Notes: generated by a model not told the origin, from the letters alone. A stretch of DNA of 8,436 bases from Flavobacteriales bacterium UBA972 (GCA_002292855.1 DBBY01000044.1:43945-52380), one strand, 5' to 3'. Positions 1 through 5,968 are shown, numbered from the stretch's first letter. Program-made: numbers and translations.

Positions 1-17
1 TGCTCGTTTTTTTAGGC

Positions 18-50
18 TTGTTTCGGGTCCTTTAGTCCTAGTTTTGCTCC
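18..50 (+). promoter_or_regulatory. Bacteroidota-type promoter of the CPBP gene
   Basis: TAGTTTTG (39-46) matches the -7 consensus TAnnTTTG at every fixed position. TTG at 18-20 lies 18 bp upstream, a plausible -33 element. Only CTCC separates the box from the ATG at 51, so the transcript probably begins at or next to the start codon. There is no Shine-Dalgarno sequence. Confidence 0.7.
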
Positions 51-923
51 ATGGGGAATATTTTTAAATCGGACTTTGTCTTCTTGGGCTTGGTCATCAT
101 TGCCTCCTTGCTTTTTGTCTCGGGGCTTGGAAGCTCCGCCATCATGGGCCTTCTGGGCTACTCGGGCCTATCCCTTGCTGAGGTAATGGCCCGCACCGAA
201 CTCAATGCAAGCCGTGCAATTTTGGCCCAGCAGGGCCTCGGATCGCTCGCGATTTTCTTGATTCCAGGCGTTGCAATGCTCCAGCGCTGGGCTTATCAAG
301 AGGCACGCGAGCTTCCGGTGGAATCGCCGGTGCTGGACCGCCCGCAATGGCCCCTGAAGCAAACCATCCTGGCCTGGGCCTTGCTCCCGGCGCTGCTGCC
401 CCTGCTCGAGTGGCTCACCGGGCGCTGGGTTTTGTTCCTAGAGACTACCGCTTGGGGCGCAGAGGCCATTGCCCGGTCTGAAGAGCAGGCCACGCTTGTG
501 GAGCGCCTGCTTTTTTTGCCCCATTGGGGCGACCAAGTTCTGGTAGTCGTGGTTTTTGTGCTCATAGCGGCTGTGGGCGAGGAGCTGTTTTTTCGCGGAG
601 CGCTTCAGCGCATCATTCGCAGCCGGATGGGCGCCTCTTCGGTATTCGCCTCGGCGGCCCTTTTTGCGGCCTTTCACTTTGATCTGCTGCACCTTCCCTT
701 TTTGGTGATTGCAGGCTTGGCCCTGGCTTGGCTTTTTGAGCTTAGCGGACGCCTGTGGGTGCCCTTGGTCGCTCACGTTATTCACAACGCTTTAACCTAC
801 GTGCAAGCGCTTGAATCGGGTCCGGGCAGCTACGCGCACATAAGCCCGGTTCCCTTCACCGGGATGGTGGTGGCCAGTGCGCTGGCGAGCGTAGCCATTT
901 TCATGGTGCTCCGCCGCAAATAG
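51..923 (+). CDS. CPBP-family intramembrane protease (CAAX protease-like)
   Basis: 290-residue polytopic membrane protein. Hydrophobic segments lie at about 9-35, 62-76, 105-130, 161-176, 196-207, 215-232 and 268-287. The family signature is clear: motif 1 EELFFRG with E177/E178 and R182, motif 2 FAAFHF with H209, and motif 3 HVIHN with H242, H245 and N246. In this family (Pfam CPBP, formerly Abi; relatives of Rce1) these Glu and His residues form the active site inside the membrane. Most bacterial members have unknown substrates, so no specific role is given. The 20 residues after the first segment and the stretch at 77-104 are not recognised. The ATG at 51 is preferred because a perfect -7 element ends 4 nt before it. 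The gene ends 13 nt before dusB, which has its own promoter match, so the two need not form one operon. Confidence 0.9.
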   Translation: MGNIFKSDFVFLGLVIIASLLFVSGLGSSAIMGLLGYSGLSLAEVMARTELNASRAILAQQGLGSLAIFLIPGVAMLQRWAYQEARELPVESPVLDRPQWPLKQTILAWALLPALLPLLEWLTGRWVLFLETTAWGAEAIARSEEQATLVERLLFLPHWGDQVLVVVVFVLIAAVGEELFFRGALQRIIRSRMGASSVFASAALFAAFHFDLLHLPFLVIAGLALAWLFELSGRLWVPLVAHVIHNALTYVQALESGPGSYAHISPVPFTGMVVASALASVAIFMVLRRK

Positions 924-924
924 G

Positions 925-932
925 TATTTTTG
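925..932 (+). promoter_or_regulatory. -7 promoter element of dusB
   Basis: TATTTTTG is a perfect TAnnTTTG match. It starts one base after the CPBP stop codon (TAG, 921-923) and ends 4 nt (TGCC) before the GTG start of dusB. I see no TTG at the expected -33 distance. The spacing predicts a leaderless dusB transcript in addition to any readthrough from the CPBP gene. Confidence 0.6.
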
Positions 933-936
933 TGCC

Positions 937-1944
937 GTGGTAAAAATTGCCGACATCGAGCTTCCGGATTTTCCGCTGCTGCTTGCGCCTATGGAAGACG
1001 TGAGCGATCCGCCTTTTAGGGCATTGTGCAAGGAGAACGGCGCCGATTTGATGTACACCGAATTCATTTCGAGCGAGGGCTTGATTCGCGATGCGGTAAA
1101 GTCCCGTGCCAAGCTCGACATTTTTGAGTACGAGCGCCCCATTGGCATCCAAATTTTTGGTGCGGAACTCGAGAGCATGATCGAGGCCGCCCTCATCTGC
1201 GCGGAGGCCAACCCCGACCTGATTGACATTAACTACGGATGTCCGGTAAAAAAAGTAGTGTGCAAGGGCGCCGGGGCAAGCATGCTCCAAGACATTCCCA
1301 AGATGGTGCGCCTCACCAAAGCCATCGTCGATGCCGTGGACAAGCCCGTGACGGTCAAGACTCGCCTGGGTTGGGACGACAGCAGCAAGAACGTGGTTGA
1401 GGTGGCAGAACGCCTGCAAGACATCGGCATCAAGGCCATTAGCATCCACGGCCGCACCCGCAGCCAGATGTACAAGGGCGATGCCGACTGGTCGCTCATC
1501 GCGCAGGTGAAGAATAATCCGAGAATGCACATCCCCGTCTTTGGCAACGGAGACATTGACAGCCCCGAGAAGGTACTGGCTGCCCGCGACCGCTTTGGGG
1601 TCGACGGCGTCATGATTGGCCGGGCGACTATTGGATACCCTTGGTTTTTTAACGAAGTCAAGCACTTTTTGGCCACCGGAGAGCACCTCGACCCGCCGAC
1701 CTTGAACGAGCGCGCCAACGCGGCCCAGCGTCATCTGGACCTGTCGGTGCAATGGAAGGGCGAGAAGCTCGCCATCGCCGAAATGCGAAGGCACTATGGC
1801 AACTACTTTAGAAATTATCCCAACTTCAAGGAACTCCGCCAGACTTTGGTGACCTGCGATTCGCTGGAACTTCTAAACGAAACCTTTGACGAGATTCGCG
1901 GCGGCTATGCGCTGCGCAACAGCCTGGTGTCAGAACCGGCCTGA
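937..1944 (+). CDS. dusB: tRNA-dihydrouridine synthase B
   Basis: 335-residue flavoenzyme that reduces uridine to dihydrouridine in the D-loop of tRNAs, using FMN and NADPH, in the cytoplasm. The FMN-binding TIM barrel opens with LAPMEDVSDPPFR (15-28). The catalytic cysteine is C102 in NYGCPVKKV. The barrel also shows VKTRLGW (140-146, K141), HGRTRSQMYKG (171-181), FGNGDI (202-207) and MIGRA (226-230), all standard Dus positions. The C-terminal part (about 245-330) matches the helical tRNA-binding domain, including MRRHYGNYFRNYPNFKELR. Length and motif order are those of DusB. The start is GTG at 937: it gives the usual short N-terminus, and a perfect -7 box lies 4 nt upstream. The last 40 bp overlap the end of the convergent permease gene. 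Confidence 0.96.
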   Translation: MVKIADIELPDFPLLLAPMEDVSDPPFRALCKENGADLMYTEFISSEGLIRDAVKSRAKLDIFEYERPIGIQIFGAELESMIEAALICAEANPDLIDINYGCPVKKVVCKGAGASMLQDIPKMVRLTKAIVDAVDKPVTVKTRLGWDDSSKNVVEVAERLQDIGIKAISIHGRTRSQMYKGDADWSLIAQVKNNPRMHIPVFGNGDIDSPEKVLAARDRFGVDGVMIGRATIGYPWFFNEVKHFLATGEHLDPPTLNERANAAQRHLDLSVQWKGEKLAIAEMRRHYGNYFRNYPNFKELRQTLVTCDSLELLNETFDEIRGGYALRNSLVSEPA

Positions 1945-3092
1945 CGGCCGGCAAGCCAGGCTAAGCAGGAACCAATTAGTCCAACCAAAACCAAGACGGC
2001 CAGGGATTGGGCCAGGTCCCAGCGTACGGGGTAGGCATTGACCAGGTAGCCGTCGCCGAGCTGCAGCAGGCCCCATTTCGCTTGGGCGCCAACCACCGCT
2101 GCCCCGAGGGCAAAGCCAGAGAAGGCTCCCAGAATGCTCAACCAGATTCCGCTCCAGGTGAATGCTGAGCGTATTTGTTCCGCGGGCATGCCCAGGGCCG
2201 CAAGCATGGCGCGCTGCCCCTGCTTCTCGATGATGATGAGGCTAGCCGCCGCATAAAGTCCGAGGGATGCAATCAGCACGATGAAGCCTAAAATGGCGGT
2301 AGTCACGAGCCCTTCGCTGCGCAAAACTTGAAACATAGCTTGTTCTCGTTCCTCGGGGCGCTCGGCAATCCATCCTGGAGCATTGGCCTCAATGGCGGCG
2401 CGCAAGTCCCTGCCTTCGGCGTCCTCGGTGGGCCAAACGAGAACCTGCGAGCGCTCCGCGCTGTCGGCCAAGGGATTCAGGGCCATTAGGTCTTCTAGGG
2501 GCATTAGGGCAAAGGCAAAATCCACCTGGGGGTGCAGGGCAAAGGTTCCGCGCACCGGGGCAATTTGGCGCTGAAAATCTTCGAGGCCGGCCTGGGGCCA
2601 AAGCAGCTCCACAAGGTCGGGGCCCTGGCTAAAATCAAGGAGAAGTTGGTCGGCTACCCCGCTGCCCGCATAGAGTCCGTCGAGCTCGACCAGGCTGTCG
2701 CCGTCGCCACGCAGCAGGTTGGCGCACCACGGGCTCAGGGCGGCAAAGGCGGAATCCACGCCCCAGAGTTCCACAAGCACCTCGCGCTTGTCGCTGCGAA
2801 CCAAGGCTTTTTGGCTGACTACTTCACTGAGTCCGGCCACTTCGGGCATGGCGCGCAAGGAATCAAGGTCGATCAGGGCATGTTGTCCTTGGGCAGGCGA
2901 AAGGGTGTAGGGCGCGTGTATGCCGTCGTAGGCGCTGCGGACCATGGTTTCAAGGCCGTTGAACCCAGCCAGTACCACCAGCATGGCGGCGGTTCCGACC
3001 GCTACTCCGAGGGCCGCGAGGCGCGCAACCCACTGGGTTAGTTTGCGTCCGCGCAGCAGCCGCCAGCCCAATTCAGGACCGCTCGCGCGCAC
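1905..3092 (-). CDS. FtsX/LolE-like ABC transporter permease
   Basis: 395-residue inner-membrane protein with FtsX/MacB permease architecture. One N-terminal transmembrane helix (about 23-44) is followed by a large periplasmic domain (about 45-260, MacB-PCD type) and three C-terminal helices (about 263-288, 315-337, 362-382). The cytoplasmic stretch IIIIEKQGQRAMLAALGMP (286-303) corresponds to the conserved loop of LolC/LolE proteins that contacts the ATPase. Family members extract lipoproteins or drive periplasmic events with a separate LolD-type ATPase, and none is encoded here. The exact substrate is therefore inferred only from the family. The GTG start shares its first base with the last base of the rbfA stop (TAGTG on the minus strand), which suggests translational coupling to rbfA. 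The 3' end overlaps dusB by 40 bp, tail to tail. Confidence 0.88.
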   Translation of the reverse strand: MRASGPELGWRLLRGRKLTQWVARLAALGVAVGTAAMLVVLAGFNGLETMVRSAYDGIHAPYTLSPAQGQHALIDLDSLRAMPEVAGLSEVVSQKALVRSDKREVLVELWGVDSAFAALSPWCANLLRGDGDSLVELDGLYAGSGVADQLLLDFSQGPDLVELLWPQAGLEDFQRQIAPVRGTFALHPQVDFAFALMPLEDLMALNPLADSAERSQVLVWPTEDAEGRDLRAAIEANAPGWIAERPEEREQAMFQVLRSEGLVTTAILGFIVLIASLGLYAAASLIIIEKQGQRAMLAALGMPAEQIRSAFTWSGIWLSILGAFSGFALGAAVVGAQAKWGLLQLGDGYLVNAYPVRWDLAQSLAVLVLVGLIGSCLAWLAGRQAGSDTRLLRSA

Positions 3093-3451
3093 TATTTAAT
3101 CGGATTTTCGCCCCCTTCGCGCAGAAGTCGGTCGATATTGGCTTCGTACTCGATGGAATCGTCGGCAAAGTACTGCAGGTTGGGAATCACGCGCAGCTGG
3201 TGGCGCACCCGCCCGGCCAGTTCGTTTTTAATGCGCGGAGCCTCTTCGCTGATGTAGTCCATGACGCTCTGGGTGCGGTCAATAGGGAAGATGCTGAGGT
3301 AGGCCCTCATGAGCCCCAGGTCGGGCGTTATCCGCACCTTGCTTACGCTGATGAGCGTTCCGGGGAATTCGGCCGCGGCCAAGGCGCGAAATACGTCGGC
3401 TAAATCGTGCTGAAGCAGTGCGTTGATGCGTTTTTGGCGAATTGATTCCAT
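3092..3451 (-). CDS. rbfA: 30S ribosome-binding factor RbfA
   Basis: 119-residue single-domain protein, close to the usual length for RbfA. It binds the 30S subunit late in assembly, assists 16S rRNA 5'-end maturation and matters most in the cold. The type-II KH-like fold is recognisable from the N-terminal helix (SIRQKRINALLQHDLADVF), strand pattern ISVSKVRITPDLGLMRAYLSIF (34-55), and the C-terminal RVRHQLRVIPNLQYFADDSIEY (80-101), the family signature. It is the first gene of a two-gene unit with the FtsX-like permease and shares one base with it. It diverges from the epimerase gene across 30 bp. A perfect TACTTTTG element ends 5 nt before the ATG, so the message is probably leaderless. Confidence 0.95.
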   Translation of the reverse strand: MESIRQKRINALLQHDLADVFRALAAAEFPGTLISVSKVRITPDLGLMRAYLSIFPIDRTQSVMDYISEEAPRIKNELAGRVRHQLRVIPNLQYFADDSIEYEANIDRLLREGGENPIK

Positions 3452-3456
3452 TAGGG

Positions 3457-3464
3457 CAAAAGTA
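3457..3464 (-). promoter_or_regulatory. -7 promoter element of rbfA
   Basis: On the minus strand TACTTTTG is a perfect TAnnTTTG match. CCCTA separates it from the ATG at 3451. Any -33 contact would fall inside the first codons of the divergent epimerase gene, and no TTG is visible there. Confidence 0.6.
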
Positions 3465-3468
3465 CCGC

Positions 3469-3476
3469 TAAATTTA
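3469..3476 (+). promoter_or_regulatory. Likely -7 element of the epimerase gene
   Basis: TAAATTTA matches TAnnTTTG except for the last base and is self-complementary. It ends 5 nt (GGGCT) before the ATG at 3482, the same spacing as the rbfA box on the other strand. A TTG at 3442-3444 lies 24 bp upstream, slightly far for a -33 element. Confidence 0.4.
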
Positions 3477-3481
3477 GGGCT

Positions 3482-3898
3482 ATGCTTCCCTCACCCCATT
3501 GGCTCGGAATCGAGCACCTCGGAATCGCCGTGCGCGACCTCGACGCCGCCGAAATCCTCTACACCGGGCTGCTCGGAGTTGGACCCTACAAGCGCGAAGA
3601 GGTCGCATCCGAAGGGGTAATGACCTCGTTTTTTGCGGTCGGAGGCAACAAAATCGAGCTGCTTGCCGCAACCCGACCGGATTCGCCCATCGCCACCTTC
3701 ATTGAGAAGCGCGGCGAGGGCCTGCACCACGTAGCCTATGCGGTGGCCGACCTTCAGGCTGAACTCGACCGCCTTGACGCAGCCGGCATCGCGCTGATTC
3801 ACCGGCACCCCAAGCCGGGTGCCGACGGCAAGATCATCGCCTTTTTACACCCCAAGGCCACAGGCGGGAGCCTTATTGAGCTTTGCCAAGACTTGTAA
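3482..3898 (+). CDS. mce: Methylmalonyl-CoA epimerase
   Basis: 138-residue vicinal-oxygen-chelate protein, the usual size for methylmalonyl-CoA epimerase. It interconverts the 2R and 2S epimers of methylmalonyl-CoA, linking propionyl-CoA and succinyl-CoA metabolism together with the B12-dependent mutase. Two beta-alpha-beta-beta-beta halves are visible. Probable metal ligands are H12 (IEHLGIAV), E59 (NKIELL; the family has Gln or Glu here), H82 or H83 (EGLHHVAYAV) and E133 (GSLIELCQ). The stretch FLHPKATGGSLIEL (121-134) is a family hallmark. The mutase subunits are not in this window. The stop codon lies only 3 bp from the stop of the convergent HAD gene, leaving no room for a terminator. 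Confidence 0.93.
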   Translation: MLPSPHWLGIEHLGIAVRDLDAAEILYTGLLGVGPYKREEVASEGVMTSFFAVGGNKIELLAATRPDSPIATFIEKRGEGLHHVAYAVADLQAELDRLDAAGIALIHRHPKPGADGKIIAFLHPKATGGSLIELCQDL

Positions 3899-3901
3899 AT
3901 C

Positions 3902-4504
3902 CTAGATAAAATACAGCGTACGCCATCCGTAGGCGGCAGCTGAAGCAATGTTGGCGGCGTTGTCGTCAATAAAGAGCACCTCGGCGGGCGAGGTGATGCC
4001 CAGTTCGCGGTCCACTGCGGCATAGATCGCTGGATCGGGTTTGCGCAAACCCATTTCGTAGGAATAAAAAATCCGCTCAAAGCAGCGCGCAAATTCGCCA
4101 TAGCCAAAGGGCCCGAGTCGGCGTCGGACTTCGTCAATGTGAATCGGGTTGGTGTTGCTCAAAAGGGCTAATCGATAGCCCTGAGCCCGCAGGGAGCGCA
4201 GCACGTGAAGGGTTTTGGGCGGAATTTCTAGAAGCAGGGCGTTCCACGCACGGTCGATGCTTGAGTCTGCGGAGGCCCACCTTAGTTGACTGCGCAGCGC
4301 CCTTCGGAATTCTGCGGCCGTGATGGCGCCGGTTTCGAAGTCGTGAAAAAAGTCGGCGTCAAGATGAAGGTCCGCCTGAGCGCCAAGCGTTTGAAACGCT
4401 TTAATGCTTCGAGTGGGGTCGATTTCTATTAAAACGTTTCCGAAATCAAAAATGAGCCAGCTGCCCTGGTGCGAGGCGAGTTCGGATGTTTTGAGGCGAC
4501 GCAT
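3902..4504 (-). CDS. HAD-family hydrolase, YihX-like phosphatase
   Basis: 200-residue haloacid dehalogenase-superfamily protein. Motif I is IFDFGNVL with nucleophile D20; the second acidic residue of the usual DxD is replaced in this DxGN subgroup. Motif II is LLSNTN (S116), motif III is LRKPDP (K155), and motif IV is FIDDNAANI (D180, D181). The helical cap lies at about 30-95. Motif spacing and the DFGNV, SNTN and RKPDP sequences resemble E. coli YihX, a glucose-1-phosphate phosphatase, but substrate cannot be read from sequence alone. The ATG at 4504 gives an N-terminal extension of about 15 residues before motif I, and no other ATG is in frame. It follows the AraC-type gene by 15 nt on the same strand. 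A near-match -7 element (GATCTTTG) overlaps that gap, so an independent transcript is possible. Confidence 0.88.
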   Translation of the reverse strand: MRRLKTSELASHQGSWLIFDFGNVLIEIDPTRSIKAFQTLGAQADLHLDADFFHDFETGAITAAEFRRALRSQLRWASADSSIDRAWNALLLEIPPKTLHVLRSLRAQGYRLALLSNTNPIHIDEVRRRLGPFGYGEFARCFERIFYSYEMGLRKPDPAIYAAVDRELGITSPAEVLFIDDNAANIASAAAYGWRTLYFI

Positions 4505-4508
4505 GGCC

Positions 4509-4516
4509 CAAAGATC
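4509..4516 (-). promoter_or_regulatory. Possible -7 element of the HAD gene
   Basis: GATCTTTG on the minus strand differs from TAnnTTTG only at the first base and sits exactly 4 nt (GGCC) from the ATG at 4504, between the AraC-gene stop and the HAD start. It is listed because it repeats the spacing seen at the better matches; alone it would be weak. Confidence 0.35.
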
Positions 4517-4519
4517 GCT

Positions 4520-5395
4520 TTATTGGGCGCCTGCCTTGGTGTATTTTTTGGGAGTAATCCCAAATTTGCGCTTGAAGGCTGCAATAAAATGGCTGGGGTT
4601 GTGGTAGCCGATCTCAAAGGCGACTTCGTTCACCGTCATGCTGCCGTTGCCCAGCATGCGTCGCGCGTGGTTCAAGCGCGTGTCCATGACGTAGCCATAG
4701 ACGGTGTTGCCGTAGACCTCTTTGAAGCCGGCCTTGAGGCGGTACTCGTTGAGGCCCACCCTAAGCGCGAGCTCCTTGATGGTGGGCGGCGCTTGCCACT
4801 GGTCCAAGATGATCGCCTTGGCGTCGTGAATCCGCCGCAAAGTGTCTTCGTCTTTTAAGAAGGGGCAGGCTGCCGTGTCGGGCTCGCTGGTGTGAAAGTA
4901 GTGCCCCAGAAGCTCCAGCACGTAGCCTAGCTGCGCCACACGCAGGGCGTTGTCGCTGAGCTTTTTGGACCAAAGCGAATCAAGAATGACGCGCTGGCCG
5001 GCATCGACGGTGCGCTGGTCGTAGATGGGGCGCTGCATGTCGGTGCGCCCTAAAAACGGAATTTCTTCGCTCTTGCCTCCGTCGGGCATAAACAGCCGGT
5101 GCAAGCGGTCAAAACGGAGCCTTATGGCTATGATTCGCTTGCCGTGGGGCATCCCCACCGCTGTCTTGATTTCGTCTTTGGGGTTGTAGATAAAAAAACT
5201 CTGGCCGGCCGGCAGGGGCCGCATGTACATGGGGCCGAACTGAAACGAAGCGTCTCCGTCGAGGTTAAAAAACAGGTGCACGTGTTCCCGCTCTAAAATG
5301 AGCGTACTGGGCGCTTCGCTGGCGCGCCCCTCGAGGCGGAGCCAGTCAATGCCTTCAAACAGGCTTTGGTATCGGATTGGGCTATTAGGATTCAT
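4520..5395 (-). CDS. AraC-family transcriptional regulator
   Basis: 291 residues from the ATG at 5395. The C-terminal 108 residues form an AraC/XylS DNA-binding domain with two helix-turn-helix units: TIKELALRVGLNEYRLKAGF (about 205-224) and TVNEVAFEIGYHNPSHFIAAF (about 254-274), ending in FGITPKKY. The linker helix contains MDTRLNHARRML. The N-terminal 180 residues are an unrecognised sensor or dimerisation region rich in short strands, so the ligand is unknown. The frame is open back to a TTG at 5476, but the extra 27 residues look like translated leader, and a weak -7 element (TATTTTTA, 5415-5408) sits just upstream of 5395, so the shorter form is preferred. Inverted repeats in the upstream spacer are candidate operators. 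The HAD gene follows by 15 nt and may be cotranscribed. Confidence 0.9.
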   Translation of the reverse strand: MNPNSPIRYQSLFEGIDWLRLEGRASEAPSTLILEREHVHLFFNLDGDASFQFGPMYMRPLPAGQSFFIYNPKDEIKTAVGMPHGKRIIAIRLRFDRLHRLFMPDGGKSEEIPFLGRTDMQRPIYDQRTVDAGQRVILDSLWSKKLSDNALRVAQLGYVLELLGHYFHTSEPDTAACPFLKDEDTLRRIHDAKAIILDQWQAPPTIKELALRVGLNEYRLKAGFKEVYGNTVYGYVMDTRLNHARRMLGNGSMTVNEVAFEIGYHNPSHFIAAFKRKFGITPKKYTKAGAQ

Positions 5396-5407
5396 AGGTC
5401 TACATGG

Positions 5408-5415
5408 TAAAAATA
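5408..5415 (-). promoter_or_regulatory. Possible -7 element of the AraC-type gene
   Basis: TATTTTTA on the minus strand matches TAnnTTTG except at the last base. It ends 12 nt before the ATG at 5395, leaving a short untranslated leader rather than none. It touches one arm of the 5415-5454 inverted repeat. Confidence 0.35.
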
Positions 5416-5454
5416 GCGAAACCCTATATTTTGTTCTGTTTATGCTATTTCGCT
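5415..5454. repeat. Inverted repeat AGCGAAA / TTTCGCT in the divergent spacer
   Basis: AGCGAAA at 5415-5421 is the exact reverse complement of TTTCGCT at 5448-5454, with 26 bp between. It lies in the region upstream of the AraC-type gene and next to its probable promoter, a location typical of autoregulatory operators. Binding by that protein is inference. Confidence 0.4.
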
Positions 5455-5469
5455 TTAGGCTATCAATTT

Positions 5470-5497
5470 TTCGCAATGGGGTATAATACCAGGCGAA
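5470..5497. repeat. Nested inverted repeat centred on GGTATAATACC
   Basis: GGTAT-A-ATACC (5480-5490) is a perfect short palindrome flanked by a second inverted repeat, TTCGC (5470-5474) and GCGAA (5493-5497). It lies 14 bp upstream of the -7 element of the small membrane-protein gene, between its -7 and -33 regions. It is a candidate operator or regulator-binding site. Confidence 0.35.
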
Positions 5498-5504
5498 GCG
5501 TTTT

Positions 5505-5512
5505 TATTTTTG
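5505..5512 (+). promoter_or_regulatory. -7 promoter element of the 54-codon gene
   Basis: TATTTTTG is a perfect TAnnTTTG match and ends 4 nt (CTCT) before a GTG codon at 5517 that opens a 54-codon frame. The spacing is identical to that at the CPBP and dusB genes and is the main reason for choosing GTG as the start. Confidence 0.6.
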
Positions 5513-5516
5513 CTCT

Positions 5517-5681
5517 GTGAAAAAGCTTTCGGACTACCGCGCTACCCTCAAGAGAGAGGGATGGGCCGGCTTGGTGCGCCAAGCGGGTTGGCCTGTGGCT
5601 ATCGGACTTTTTTCGTTCTTCTTGCTCAAAGGCCTGGTCTGGTTGGCTTTGGCCTACGGCGGACTGGAGATGCTTCGGTAG
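5517..5681 (+). CDS. Small single-pass membrane protein, GTG start, function unknown
   Basis: 54-residue protein starting at GTG and ending at TAG (5679-5681). The N-terminus (VKKLSDYRATLKREGWAGLV) is basic and probably an amphipathic helix. A hydrophobic segment follows at about 25-47, with PVAIGLFSFFLLKG and LVWLALAYGG visible, interrupted by one lysine (K38). The end is short (LEMLR). It has the look of a small inner-membrane protein; I do not recognise a named family. Support for its reality is the perfect -7 element 4 nt upstream, the basic-then-hydrophobic pattern, and a hairpin terminator 25 nt after the stop. It is divergent from the AraC-type gene and could be a target of it, which is inference. 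The alternative is a chance short frame. Confidence 0.65.
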   Translation: MKKLSDYRATLKREGWAGLVRQAGWPVAIGLFSFFLLKGLVWLALAYGGLEMLR

Positions 5682-5706
5682 TTTTTCTTCTTATTTATCG
5701 GCGTTT

Positions 5707-5737
5707 AGGGAGTTCAGCGTCAAACTCCCTTATTTTT
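5707..5737 (+). terminator. Hairpin terminator after the small gene
   Basis: AGGGAGTT (5707-5714) pairs with AACTCCCT (5723-5730), an 8-bp stem with an 8-nt loop, followed by TATTTTT. It is placed to end the 54-codon gene transcript. Its T-rich tail is also the -7 element of the tRNA promoter. Confidence 0.65.
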
Positions 5738-5738
5738 G
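5731..5738 (+). promoter_or_regulatory. -7 promoter element of the tRNA gene
   Basis: TATTTTTG is a perfect TAnnTTTG match, 9 nt before the first base of the tRNA. It starts immediately after the terminator stem of the preceding gene. No clear -33 TTG is seen. Confidence 0.6.
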
Positions 5739-5747
5739 CCACCCTCT

Positions 5748-5820
<73 letters not shown>

Positions 5821-5824
5821 CTAA

Positions 5825-5859
5825 ACCCGTCACCCGAAAGGGTGGCGGGTATTTTTTTT
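5825..5859 (+). terminator. Rho-independent terminator of the tRNA
   Basis: ACCCGTCACCC (5825-5835) pairs with GGGTGGCGGGT (5840-5850), 11 bp including one T-G wobble, closed by a GAAA tetraloop and followed by A and eight T. It begins 5 nt after the tRNA. Confidence 0.93.
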
Positions 5860-5863
5860 GGGA

Positions 5864-5887
5864 CGCAGCGAGCTGGCTCAGGCTGCG
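5864..5887. repeat. Hairpin between the two facing terminators
   Basis: CGCAGC (5864-5869) pairs with GCTGCG (5882-5887), and inside it GAGC (5870-5873) with GCTC (5876-5879), leaving a 2-nt tip and a 2-nt bulge. It lies at the centre of the larger palindrome 5820-5932. Confidence 0.6.
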
Positions 5888-5892
5888 GCACT

Positions 5893-5927
5893 AAAAATAC
5901 CCGCGAATTCGCGCAGCGAATGCGGGT
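5893..5927 (-). terminator. Terminator for leftward transcription from the surface-protein genes
   Basis: Read on the minus strand, ACCCGC plus ATTCGC pairs with GCGAAT plus GCGGGT (12 bp, loop of 3, a 2-nt bulge) and runs into ATTTTT. It is correctly oriented to end transcripts of the T9SS-protein gene, whose stop is at 6162. The hairpin base and tail match those of the tRNA terminator on the other strand. Confidence 0.75.
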
Positions 5928-5968
5928 TTAGTATTTATAAAAAAGCCCTCACCAGGAACAGCGGAGCT

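Noticed and set aside
901..1794. Long open frame on the minus strand (297 codons) opposite dusB
   Set aside because: It lies wholly antisense to dusB, whose motifs are unambiguous, and its translation shows no recognisable domain. GC-rich coding DNA commonly leaves such open antisense frames.
2532..3041. 169-codon plus-strand frame opposite the FtsX-like permease
   Set aside because: It is antisense to a gene with the correct transmembrane layout and has no family signature or promoter.
5396..5476. 27-residue N-terminal extension of the AraC-type protein from TTG at 5476
   Set aside because: The start is TTG, the extra residues do not resemble a domain, and both the probable -7 element and an inverted repeat lie inside this stretch.
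5902..5913. Perfect 12-bp palindrome CGCGAATTCGCG
   Set aside because: It is explained as part of the leftward terminator's paired arms; there is no reason to assign it a separate role.
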